Assembly: GCA_021432605.1 (NCBI GenBank)
Contig: MU271149.1
Coordinates: 496,001-560,000, forward strand
Direction: 5' to 3'
DNA: 64,000 bases
DNA from: Coniochaeta sp. PMI_546
Lineage: Eukaryota; Ascomycota; Sordariomycetes; Coniochaetales; Coniochaetaceae
Each line of letters begins with the position of its first letter. Positions within the stretch are counted from its first letter, which is position 1. The notes below the pieces were generated by a model that was not told where the DNA came from, did no database searches, and saw only the letters and a list, made by a program, of their open reading frames with translations. A program made the position numbers and the translations under genes. Shown here in pieces: positions 48,172-58,865 of the stretch.

Positions 48172-49121
48172 TCACAGCTTACTCGGCATCCTGGTCGCGC
48201 CATCCAGCCGTATGACAGTCCCATTGAGCATGACATTCTCCACCGCGTGCCTGACCAGACTCGCAAACTCCTCTGGCTTTCCGGGGCGGGCGGGGAACTC
48301 CATGGCCTTCTGGAGCCCCGTGCGCACCTTCTCGCTCAGCATGGCCGTCATGCCGCTCTCGAACATGCTGGGCGCGACGGTGACGACCCTGATGCCGAAG
48401 CGGGCCAGGTCGCGGGCCATGGGCAGCGTCATGGCGGCCACGGCGCCCTTGCTGGCCGCGTAGGAGACCTGGCCCATCTGGCCCTCGAAGGCGGCGGCGC
48501 TGGCGACCATGACCACGACGCCGCGCTCCTTGTCCGGGCCGTGGGGCGGGGACTGGGCCAGGTGGGGGAGGAGCTGCCGCGTCAGGTCCAGGGTGCCGCG
48601 GAGGTTGATGCTGAGGACGAAGTCGATGTTGGAGAGGGGGAGGGGCCGGTTGGACTTGTCTAGCATCTAGTTTTCACTCATATATGAGTACGAAAAAAGT
48701 TTGGCACACTTGGTATGTATAAGTGGGTGTGTTTAAGGGTAGAGGTAGCGTACCAAGGCAGGATTGCCGACACCAGCAGCGGGGATTATACCGCCTAGCG
48801 GTACGCCTGTCTGGTGCACCCACTCTACGATGCCCTTGACGGCGGCAGCTATGCTGTCCGTGTCGGACACGTCGCAGACCCAGAACCGGGCGCTTGAGCC
48901 GAGCTCCTTGGCGAAGGCCTCGCCCTGCTCCGAGTTCATGTCGAGAATGGCTGCGTTGCCGCCATTCTTGACGATTTCGAGGATTGTGGCTCGTCCCAGG
49001 CCGGAGGCTCTGTGTGATGATGTTCGGTCAGCTCTTGAGGCAAGACGCATGTGAGTGAGATGTGGCATGTGATGAGAGCTTACCCGCCTGAGACGACGAA
49101 GGTGCGTCCTTGGATCTTCAT
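48172..49121 (-). CDS. Short-chain dehydrogenase/reductase, HSD17B10-like, three exons
   Basis: Coding exons on the minus strand are 49121-49084, 49009-48754 and 48666-48172, giving 262 residues, standard for classical SDRs. It begins MKIQGRTFVVSGGASGLGRA, with the nucleotide-binding GGASGLG at about 12-18. The catalytic residues are visible: Ser about 154 (VASAAAF), Tyr 167 and Lys 171 in SYAASK. The acidic residue after the second strand (ILDMN) points to NAD(H) rather than NADP(H). The overall pattern, with LTLPMARDLA-type and VAPSMFESGM segments, resembles type 2 3-hydroxyacyl-CoA dehydrogenase (HSD17B10), a mitochondrial enzyme of branched-chain and fatty-acid oxidation. The true substrate is not proven. 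It is divergent from the Rab gene. Confidence 0.9.
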
Positions 49122-49653
49122 GTTTAAGTGTCTGGTTTGGAGAATGAGTGTTGCAGTTGATAGTGATTACAGAGTCCTCTGAATGCCTTTCTTGACAGAG
49201 AAAAGACGTAAAGATACTTAATGGGGTAATATGGATGAGTGCCGGTTGCGAAGAGTTGAAGCCCGAGGTGAGCATCATGAATGTACCTCGGTACTTCCAA
49301 GTCTGGGGTAAGAGAGGTACCTCCGTACCTTATCTGCTAGTGGCATCGAGGCACGCGATAAGCCATAAGTCACTAAAGGTACAGTGATATGATACAGTAA
49401 GGTACCGATAGCGCTACCCGTGACGTCCAATCTCATTGTGACCTGCCGCAATCCCGGTCGCTGTCGAGTCCGCGAATACGCTTGAAGCACCACATCACCA
49501 CATCCCCTCGTACCCGACTGTACCCAAACATACACAGTTAAGGAGACCAGCAACCAATGATACCCTTCGGCGTGCTTGCCCCAAATCTCCTATATAATCG
49601 GCCGTCCGGCAACCAACTCGACAGTTTAGCGACGCGATAGACAGACAGACGGC
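49122..49653. promoter_or_regulatory. Bidirectional promoter between SDR and Rab GTPase genes
   Basis: A 532-bp gap separates two ATGs facing away from each other. It holds two GGTACC hexamers (49316, 49401) and several GTACCT/AGGTAC half-sites between 49281 and 49406. A TATA-like TATATAA lies near 49591, about 60 bp before the Rab ATG. Confidence 0.5.
49281..49406. repeat. Cluster of GGTACC-type sites in a divergent promoter
   Basis: Six or more GTACC/GGTAC half-sites occur in about 125 bp, including full GGTACC hexamers at 49316-49321 and 49401-49406. The arrangement resembles the GWT1 promoter cluster at 24398-24453. Confidence 0.45.
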
Positions 49654-50776
49654 ATGACGAGACCACGGCGGGCCTCCGCCGCGAGCGAGGACAGCACCGG
49701 CACAGCGCGCGACCAAGAGCTGGGCAGCATGTACGACTACCTAGCCAAGATCATCCTCCTCGGTCCCAGCGGCACAGGAAAGTAAGCAGACATCCCCTCG
49801 AGAACGAGCACAACCAACGCGCGACTGCCCAACGCGCAAATGTCTCTTTATCAATGTTTTGCAAACCCAGCTAACCCAAGAGTTACCTTAAAACAGATCC
49901 TGCCTCCTCCACCGCTTCGTCAAGTCCGAATGGCGCGTCCTCTCCTCCCAGACGATCGGCGTCGAGTTCGCCTCCAAGATCATCAAAGTCGGCACCGGCG
50001 CCCGCCGCAAGCGCATAAAGCTCCAGCTCTGGGACACGGCGGGCACGGAGCGCTTCCGGTCCGTCTCGCGGTCCTACTACCGCGGCGCCGCGGGCGCCGT
50101 GCTGGTCTACGACCTGACCTCGCACAAGTCCTTCGCCGGCCTGCCGCCCTTCCTCAACGACGCCCGGGCCCTGGCCAGCCCGAACCTGACGGTGCTGCTG
50201 GTGGGGAACAAGCTCGACCTGGCCAACGACGATGCGCAGAGCCTGATCGACGCGGGGAGTCTGCCGCCGCCGACGCCGAGTAGTGCCAGCTCGGTGAGCG
50301 TGCCGTATGCGAGCGGGAGTTACTCCAGTTCTCCGCCGGGGCCGAGCGCGCATCCCGGCCTCGGGGCGCAGCTGAAGGCGAGTACTGCGCCCGAGGGACG
50401 GGAGGTGAGCGCTGCCGAGGCGAGTCGGTGGGCTAGCGCGGTTGGGGTGCCGGTTGCGATGGAGGTCAGCGCGTTCAGTGGGGAGGGGGTGGATGAGGTC
50501 TTTGGACGGCTGGCGCGGATGATTCTTACCAAGATCGAGCTCGGGGAGATCGATCCTGATGATCCGATGAGCGGGATCCAGTATGGGGACGGAGGGGGCT
50601 GGAATGCGGGCGCGAGCGACGGGGCGAGTGTCAAGAGCGGGCTGACGCTTGATGAGGGCGGTGGAGGGGTGAGGAGACGCGGTAGGAGGGCGAAGAGGGG
50701 GACTGTGGGACTTGGAGAGTGGGAGGATGTGTTTACGCTGAGCGGGAGGAGGAGAGGTGGCGGATGCTCGTGCTGA
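49654..50776 (+). CDS. Rab GTPase, Rab4/Ypt4-like, with an internal low-complexity insertion
   Basis: Exons are 49654-49781 and 49897-50776, giving 335 residues, against about 210 for most Rabs. G-domain motifs: P-loop GPSGTGKS (37-44, split by the intron), switch I TIGVEF, switch II WDTAGTERFRS, NKLD (147-150) and a SAF motif (234-236). Between the last two lies an insertion of some 50 residues rich in Ser, Pro and Gly. The tail is Gly/Arg-rich and ends CSC, a CXC double-geranylgeranylation signal. Rab4 acts in endosomal recycling to the plasma membrane; assignment to Rab4 rather than Rab2/14 rests on general similarity. The N-terminal 25 residues are also extra. Confidence 0.88.
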
Positions 50777-52168
50777 TCTTTGGGCGACGAGGGGATGGTA
50801 ATAGAGTGAGGAAGGGCTGATGCAGCGTTGTGGTGCTTTTGCCGCAAAGCTTTAACGCATGTCCTAGCCAGGGGTTGGGACGACGCCAGGCAGAGGCTGG
50901 TGACTACGTTTGGCGACTGCTTGGGAGACGTGCCTGTGCTTATAGATACCTGTCATCTTTTTCTTTTTCTTTTACACGACGCATTTCTTTTACTGTATGG
51001 CGTTAACCGGCATGGAGGATACCTTATCAGGCTTTGAGACCAGGGGGGGAGGTCTGTTTTCACATACTGATTATAATGAGCGATAATACACGTCGGAGGT
51101 CACATTGTGACCTCATACACCATATTTTTCTTTTCCTTCACATACTGTCCTTCCAACAGCGTTTGCCGGTGATATTGGTCCCGCGTGAGACCAGTATTCT
51201 GCCCAGGTAAGAATGAGAACGCATTTTGGGTTAGCAGATGACGGCCTGCTTAGGTTGGACTTATAGGAGCAACATCTTGCTTCACACGAACTGCACCGCA
51301 AATATGGAGCGCAGTCAGCGCTACTCGCACGATCCGCGAAATGGCGAACTGGATGCAGACCAATCATACTGCTTCTGACATGGAGTACTATACGAGTGAC
51401 TTCCTGGCAACCTTTTAACTGATCTAAAGGCTGACAAGTGCACGTTCGCCGAGGTAGGAGACTGACGGGCCGTCGCGCGAGGCTGCTCCCGGCGACTCCT
51501 GGTTTGAAATCACATAGTGTCTATGGGTTACACAGTCTTTGCCATACATATCGATGGATTGTCCGCCTTCAGTGGTAAGTAACTGTCCAATACTACAGAG
51601 CAGTATGGGCCGACCTACTCTCTAGCTATGCACGATAACCAGTGTTCGTGACAAGCATCTTCGGCACCAGGCATACAACAGACGTCCATGCACCTTGCCA
51701 GTCTAGCAAGAGAGATCTACAGGCGAGTCCAGGACTCAGATTCATTTGTAAAATCTAGCTTGATCTTTCGTAGTCAGATGCTGCTTCTTCTGGCACTGGC
51801 AACTGTCTTCTATAAGGGATACCACTATGAATACGAGTTGGGGTTATATATTGGTATCTACGAAGTCCGGTATGCCGTTGAGGCAGGACTTAGTGCTGTC
51901 TGTCCAGATCATTTGATTATAAAGCATGACAGGCAGTCAGATGGATGCAAACCCGTATACAGGGTTCCATTGCGGGACGGCATGTTGGATAGTTCACCTT
52001 CGACCTATGAGCGAAGCCTGTTCGTACCGACAGTGTCGACCTACGCAGCACTATGACCCTGACCGGCGAGGATATAAACATGGTCGATCCACGCTGTGTC
52101 TTGGATCGCCAGCACCCTCAACGAGTTCCAGACCTGATTTGGAGTTTCGAAACGTGTGGAATACGACA
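50777..52168. other. Intergenic region before the M20 hydrolase gene
   Basis: No supportable gene. An open frame runs into the hydrolase from 51926 but starts at GTG and lacks a leader-like sequence. The region must contain the hydrolase promoter. Confidence 0.5.
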
Positions 52169-53761
52169 ATGTACTGTGTCAGGAACATAGCCCTTGCCCT
52201 CGGCCTGGTGGGCGTCACTGGGGCCACAAGCAAGATCACTACGGCGCACATAGACACCCATCTACAGGACTTGAAAGCCGGCATATTCCCAGACCTGGAG
52301 GCCATATCCCGGCGGCTCTATGCACACCCCGAAATCAGCAGGAACGAGACGTTCGCCCACGCTATCACAGTCGACTTCTTTCAGAGCAAGAAAGCGGGCG
52401 AGTGGGAGGTAGTGGCCGACCTCAACGACGAGCTTCCCACGGCTTGGAGCGTCGAGTTTTCCCACATGCCGGCCGGGTGGCCCAGCCAAAAGCCGCTCCC
52501 TTCGTTCGGCTTCATGGCCGAGTATGACGCCCTGATCGAGGCCAACGAGCCCTCGCATGCGTGCGGGCACAACCACATCTGGCTTGTCGCGACGTACGCG
52601 GCCAGCCTCGCGCGACAGGCTCTGATCGACTTTGACATTGCAGGCAGGATCATAGTCATCGGTTCGCCCGACGAGGAGCAGAACTCGGGCAAGTTTGTGC
52701 TCGACGAGGCGGGCGTGTACGACGGCAGCCTCATCTGGGCGCTGGGTCATCCGTCCATCACCCCAGCCATTCAGCCCATGTCGGCGCGTCAGAACGTCAT
52801 TGTGCGAGTCGTCAAGGACACGCACTTCCAGGCCGTCAAGGAGGCCTACATGGAGCTGGTCCCGCTGGTGAACCTCACAGGACTACCGGGCCAGTTCTCC
52901 ACAGCAGCCCTGATCGAGGAGGTGGGCATGTTCCAGTGCAACGTCGTGCAAGCCGACATCGCGTTGGGCGTCGTGGGACCCAGCGTTGCGCAAGTGACCG
53001 CTACCCTGAACGCCGTCAAGGCGTCCAACCCTGGCTTTGCGTCCACCAACTTTACCCTGTCGAGTGACCCGGAGCTCGAGGGTGGTGTGCAGATATTCAT
53101 CGTCGGCAACGCAGGCCACGCCTCTAGTACGAACCAGGGCGCCCTAACCATGTCAATCCTGGGCTTCCAGCAGCTCGTGGCGCAGGACCCAGCTTTCGAG
53201 TTCTACCTGCCGCACAACCGCACCCACCCCGAGCTCGAGTACCTGATCGACGCCCGCACCCGCTGGTCGCCCGACATGCCCGCCCTGGTCACCTTCCTCC
53301 AGAACCGGATCCCCAACCCCAACATCACCCTAGACCGCGAGTATCCCGCCGTCGAGGTCGACCCCTTCCTGGGACCCCTATTCATCAACACCGTCGCGCG
53401 CCCGGCCTACGGCAGCCAGACCTTCCCCCTAAGCAAGACGCCGCCCGCCGCCTCGGACGCGTCCTGGGTCCAGCGGGCCGTCGTGTCGCCCAACGGCGAC
53501 GGCACCTTCTCCCTCGAGAGCGTGCGGAAGGCCACGCTGCACGCCAACTACGACATCTGCACCAGCAACAACATCACGCTGTGCCCCTTCAACCACGAGC
53601 CGCATTTTGCCGATCTGGCCGGCGCCGACTTTGCTTACGTCCAGACCGAGGAGGTCGCCCGCGCCATCGCCGCCATGGCCGTGCAGCTGCTTGCCGACCC
53701 GGACCTGATGGCCCAGGCTACGGCCCATGTGGCGGCTGGGCCGAAGAACCGGAGGCGGTGA
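52169..53761 (+). CDS. Secreted M20-family metallohydrolase (aminoacylase/amidohydrolase-like)
   Basis: Single exon, 530 residues from the ATG at 52169. The start is followed at once by a signal peptide (MYCVRNIALALGLVGVTGA), and several N-x-S/T sites occur, so the protein probably enters the secretory pathway. M20 features include LYAHPEISRNETFAH (about 50), FMAEYDAL (about 115), the metal-binding CGHNHI (132-137), PDEE (167-170) and GNAGHASSTNQ. The metal motif resembles the CGHNLI of the PM20D2 branch, which hydrolyses amide or dipeptide bonds, rather than the CGHD of classic carboxypeptidases. The family's MMHP motif appears only as LGHPS. The substrate is unknown; an extracellular role in peptide or acyl-amide degradation is inferred. 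Unusually for the window, the gene has no intron. Confidence 0.85.
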   Translation: MYCVRNIALALGLVGVTGATSKITTAHIDTHLQDLKAGIFPDLEAISRRLYAHPEISRNETFAHAITVDFFQSKKAGEWEVVADLNDELPTAWSVEFSHMPAGWPSQKPLPSFGFMAEYDALIEANEPSHACGHNHIWLVATYAASLARQALIDFDIAGRIIVIGSPDEEQNSGKFVLDEAGVYDGSLIWALGHPSITPAIQPMSARQNVIVRVVKDTHFQAVKEAYMELVPLVNLTGLPGQFSTAALIEEVGMFQCNVVQADIALGVVGPSVAQVTATLNAVKASNPGFASTNFTLSSDPELEGGVQIFIVGNAGHASSTNQGALTMSILGFQQLVAQDPAFEFYLPHNRTHPELEYLIDARTRWSPDMPALVTFLQNRIPNPNITLDREYPAVEVDPFLGPLFINTVARPAYGSQTFPLSKTPPAASDASWVQRAVVSPNGDGTFSLESVRKATLHANYDICTSNNITLCPFNHEPHFADLAGADFAYVQTEEVARAIAAMAVQLLADPDLMAQATAHVAAGPKNRRR

Positions 53762-54528
53762 GAATTTTAGAGCATCGATTGTATCGTGTAAGATCGACTT
53801 GACTTAAACAGTACTAGACAAAGTTAGAGTTGAAAAGACTAGTCTCCGTGCTTACCGCACACATCACACACAGCAACATAGTAGTATGTGAGGCGCTGAA
53901 TTACCATGGGCGACCTACGCGAGATGAAATCTGACCCGGAATCCCTACCATGTGAAGCTGAAACTCTATCCATCGCTCAGGGATCCCTGTTGGTTGTCAA
54001 TTGGACTTCGTGTTGCAAATGAGGCGCCTGAGCTGCCTGGTTGATGCCTGGTGTTGCCTGATTGATTCCTCCCCTCGAGTGCTTCTCGAGAATGATGATT
54101 GGTGGTCTGCAGAAAGCCATCATGTGATATCGCGGTCGTTTGGCGTTTCTGTCCCACCCTCCAACAACCTCCCAGTCTTTCTTTGCGCGGCAGCTTCTTT
54201 GACGATCGCGGAGGGTTCAGTAATCAACGGTCTCAAGAAGTGAGCATCATTGGATCGATCTGGTCTCTCATGCTAGAAACACGATGTCTGCAAGTCAAGC
54301 CACAGCGATATTCTCTCGCGTTCGTAGTCAGCGCGGCCGAATCAATGACTCCGGCGTTGCATGATATAACGACAGCGTCTGAACATCATGACCGCGTTAC
54401 AGGGACACCAAGTCTTCCTCATCTTGGACACCCAGTCCTTCTTCGGTACCTGCTCATTAGCCTTGACTCGACACTATTCAAGAATCTCCCTAAAGAACGC
54501 CCATCAACAGTTGATAATCACTCTCAAT
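53762..54528. other. Intergenic region before the DUF899 gene
   Basis: No supportable gene; hydrolase 3' region and DUF899 promoter. Short frames at 54001-54540 lack protein-like composition. Confidence 0.5.
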
Positions 54529-55485
54529 ATGCCCGGAAAGGTGAGCAGCTCTCATGCCCATTTTCAGGCATTAGGCACACAGTCATCTCACTACCTAACG
54601 ATACCTTTGCATACATCATACCGTCCCAGAGCTAATAAAGATGCAGGTTGTTTCCCAAAGTGAATGGCTCGAGGCTCGCAAGGCCCTCCTGCAGAAAGAG
54701 AAGGAACTCACCCGGGCCAACGATGCCCTTGCCGCCGAGCGTAGAGAACTGCCCATGGTGAAGGTCGAGAAGGACTACACCTTCAAGGGCCCGGATGACA
54801 AGGAGCTCTCTCTAGCCGATTTGTTCGGCGACAAAGACCAGCTCATCGTGTACCACTTCATGTTCGGCCCCGACGCTGAGCAGGGTTGCAAGGGCTGTGC
54901 TTTCATGGGTATGTGAGCGTTCTTTCAGTCAGTTTCTGTAACATCGAGGCTTGCTCTTCCCTGCCGGACAAGCTGTGACCGAGCTGTGTCTTTGTCATTC
55001 CAACAAATTAAGAATACTAAGCACTACCCCGTGTACCAGGCGAGCACATCCCCGACCTCCGTCACATTCGCTCCAAGAACACCGCCATGGTCGTCGTCTC
55101 TCGGGCCCCATTCGCCAAGCTCGACGCCTGGAAGCAGAAGATCGGCTGGACCTTCCCGTGGTACTCGAGCGAGGGTTCAGACTTCAACTATGACTTCCAC
55201 GCCACCCTGGACGAGTCGGTCCTCCCCGTGCAGTACAACTTCGCCTCCAAGGCCGAGCTCGAAGCCAAGGGTCAGAAGTGGAACGTCTCGGGCGAACAGC
55301 CGGGAATCAGCGTCTTCTACCGGCAGGACGGCGTCGTCTACCACACCTACTCGGCCTACTCCCGCGGCTGCGAGAAGATGCTGGGCACGCTGATGCTGCT
55401 GGACCTGACGCCGCTCGGCCGCCAGGATGGCTATGCCGGCCCGGCTGACTACAAGCTCAAGTACGAGTATGATGCCGATGCTTGA
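54529..55485 (+). CDS. DUF899 family thioredoxin-like protein, three exons
   Basis: Exons are 54529-54540, 54647-54908 and 55040-55485, giving 239 residues. The first exon encodes only MPGK; joined to [15 protein letters not shown] it matches the family start, where MPxxVVSxxEW is common. An alternative ATG at 54641 would overlap the acceptor and is less likely. The core has [16 protein letters not shown] and a CKGC pair in the thioredoxin-active-site position (about residues 86-89), followed by [12 protein letters not shown]. The C-terminal part includes [15 protein letters not shown] and [22 protein letters not shown]899 proteins are widespread in bacteria and fungi and have a thioredoxin fold, but their reaction is not established. 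A cytosolic redox role is plausible. Confidence 0.9.
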
Positions 55486-55835
55486 GGCTCGGAGTTTGGG
55501 CTCCGGATATTGGTGAGAGGCTGGGCGGAGCTGAATGGACATGTGATTTACGAGCTAGAAATATCACCTCAATTTGGACACCAGAAAATCTGCCATTTTC
55601 TTCTCACGAGCATGCGGAGAACTTGCAGCACGACATGCTGGGGCGAAGCGGAGTAAGGAGGGGAATGGGGGAGAGTCGTAACTTGAATGACTCTACACAC
55701 CTGGGGATACCAATATTTCCCCAGACCCCATCAACTCCAACGCCACGGCTCTTCACTGTACTAGCCTTTATCCGGATGTTTTCCAGCCGCGAACTTGGGC
55801 CAAGGAGACCACCCTGAGCCGGTCCATCTGGACGT

Positions 55836-55842
55836 TTTAGCC
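55836..55842 (-). promoter_or_regulatory. Candidate XLR-1/Xyr1 site (GGCTAAA)
   Basis: TTTAGCC on the plus strand, about 530 bp before the xylanase ATG; fits the GGNTAAA consensus. Confidence 0.35.
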
Positions 55843-56031
55843 GCAGGTAAAAGTAGGCTATTTATACTCTTGGAGAAAAGAGAGTTCATTGAGTCGAGTC
55901 CCGTGAGCTGCAGCGATCAACGCCGTTTACACATGCCTAAGCACTGGTCGGAGACGATGGCACATACTACCACTGGCCGCTACACATGATATTACGTGAC
56001 AAAGGCACGATTCGAGTGATGATCCCTAGCC

Positions 56032-56037
56032 CCCCGC
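56032..56037 (+). promoter_or_regulatory. Candidate CRE1 carbon-catabolite repressor site
   Basis: CCCCGC in a C-rich tract matches the reverse of SYGGRG, about 335 bp before the xylanase ATG. Confidence 0.3.
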
Positions 56038-56122
56038 CCCCTCTGACCCCAAGACAATAATTACTTCAAGAAATGAGAATATATGAGCCATGATATAGCT
56101 CCGGTTGAGTGATTGGGTGTTA

Positions 56123-56129
56123 GGATAAA
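56123..56129 (+). promoter_or_regulatory. Candidate XLR-1/Xyr1 site (GGATAAA)
   Basis: Matches GGNTAAA about 240 bp before the xylanase ATG. Confidence 0.35.
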
Positions 56130-56294
56130 CACATCGGCACCTTCGTCGGCTCGTGCCATGCAGTGACGAATCGGCCGCTGGGCTTCTCCCGGACTTCTCA
56201 TAAACTAGATCCGCTCGCCCATATGATATAGAGTCTAGTGACCCGGAAATCGTATAAACCCTCCGTCGCGGCGGGAGAACAGCAAAGAGACTAA

Positions 56295-57137
<843 letters not shown>

Positions 57138-57538
57138 GCGTGGAAGGCCATTTATGTATGTACGAGTTGAACGGCTGTAGGGCATCATCAAAAGATCGTA
57201 AGGCTAGCTGTCATGTTTACTACTGAGTGGTCAACGTATCATTTTGTGAGCCCGTTGCTACCTTATTCAGGACTAAGCAGCATGTACGACGTGCGAATGG
57301 GGAGCAAGGTGATCACTACCATAAACTTGGTATCCAATGACACCTGCAGCTCATTACCAGCCAGGACCACGCTTGTCTTACACCCCTCCAACTAATCTAT
57401 TACTCTAACGTGTGTGTCTATCATCTAATGACTCTAACACGGCCGTCTACGGCCGCAATTTATACTATACATTATGTTCTACATCGACCGTGGGGCGTAA
57501 CAAGCACATCCTCCACAGCCCGGGCCGCGACAAGACTC
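57138..57538. other. Convergent 3' region between xylanase and peroxiredoxin genes
   Basis: About 400 bp shared by two opposing 3' ends. No gene seen. Confidence 0.55.
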
Positions 57539-58305
57539 TCAATCAGTGTCCATCCTCTGGCGCTTATTCGCATCCCCATTCGCAGCCCCATGTCCATTCG
57601 CGGACACCCCGTTCCCATTCACGACACCATTCCCACCCACGCCACCAAAGTACTCCAAGCTCGCCTTCGGATCCGCCTTGATAGTCTTGCCCCCCCTGTT
57701 CCAGCCCGCAGGGCACACCTCGCCATACTCGTCCGTGAACTGCAGCGCCTCGACAAGACGTATCGTCTCATCCACATTCCGGCCGACCGGGAGGTCATTT
57801 ACGGTGATCTGCCGCAGCACGCCCCTGGGGTCGATTATAAACAGTCCCCGGAGCGCCACCCCTTGGTCCTCGATCAGCACGCCGTAGGCCCGGGATATGC
57901 TCATGTTGCGGTCCGCCACGAGCGGCATCTGGAGGTCCTCGCCCAGCCCGCCTTCCTTGCGCGGCTTCTGCACCCAGGCGAGGTGGCTGTAGGCCGAGTC
58001 GGTCGAGATGCCGAGCACGGCGGTGTTGAGGGCCTTGAACCGGTCGAGTGCGTCGTTGTACTGGATGATCTCGGTTGGGCACACGAAGGTGAAGTCCATT
58101 GGGTAGAAGAGGAGGACGACCCTGTGTTTTTGAACGGGTTAGTTGACGCTGGCAACGGACCCCGGAGAAGATAGACGGTAGAGTTGGAGGGCACTTACCA
58201 TTGGCCGCGGAAGTCGGACAGGGAGATGTCCCTGAACTCGCCGCCGGGGAAGACGGTGGTCGCCTTGAAGTCCGGCGCGGGCTTCTGGACAAAGGCTTGA
58301 GACAT
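57539..58305 (-). CDS. TSA1: Typical 2-Cys peroxiredoxin with a Gly/Asn-rich C-terminal extension
   Basis: Coding exons on the minus strand are 58305-58199 and 58121-57539, giving 229 residues. The peroxidatic cysteine is C50 in [10 protein letters not shown] and the resolving cysteine is C172 in YGEVCPAGW, as in Tsa1/Prx1. The [11 protein letters not shown] segment corresponds to the GGLG loop of sensitive eukaryotic enzymes, which can be over-oxidised. The enzyme reduces hydrogen peroxide and organic peroxides using thioredoxin, in the cytosol. After the usual [11 protein letters not shown] the protein continues for about 35 residues ([20 protein letters not shown]), ending NKRQRMDTD, a basic cluster that could act in nuclear import. 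The YF motif needed for over-oxidation is not strictly C-terminal here. Confidence 0.93.
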
Positions 58306-58865
58306 GATGGGTGACGAGTTTGATCGGTTGGAAGATACGGTACTGAGTTGCGGTACTGAGGGTGAGTTGCGTTATTGAGAGTGAGTTGCGGTATGACGAT
58401 GGAAGGAAGGAGCTCGCAAGAGGTCCGAAGGTATTATATGTTTTAAAGAATGAGGTAGAAGACGGCCCACGGATCAGATCAGGATCCACAGAGCGTCACC
58501 GATCCCCTGACTCGTCTCGTCGTTGTCCCGGAGATACGCCTTATCTGCACAGATAGGAGCTCGGCGAAGTCGGTGGATACCGACAGAATATGATCCAGGG
58601 AGGTCTCTACACCACTGTGCAAAAGAAGGTCTGTCTGTTTTGCTCACTTTAACTCTCGTTCAGCAAACTCGCACCTTGCGGCAGAGGTGTAAGCTAATGG
58701 GTGAATGCTACAGCTACCGTACAGGAGTTCCCCAAAGTTCCTCGTCTCTTCTCTCTATCAGGGTATCTTTCGAACGCAGGGGATACATGAACTCGACTTG
58801 ATGAAACAATTAAATGCCCTTATAAAGGCATAGGATAAAAACACTAATGGGAGCCTTCGTAAGGT
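58306..58865. promoter_or_regulatory. Peroxiredoxin promoter and permease 3' region
   Basis: Lies upstream of the peroxiredoxin ATG and downstream of the permease stop. It contains a short near-repeat of GAGTGAGTTGCGGTA-like sequence at about 58340-58395. No gene seen. Confidence 0.45.

Noticed and set aside
54641-54646. Alternative start ATG for the DUF899 gene
   Set aside because: It overlaps the splice acceptor; the upstream MPGK exon gives the family-typical N-terminus.
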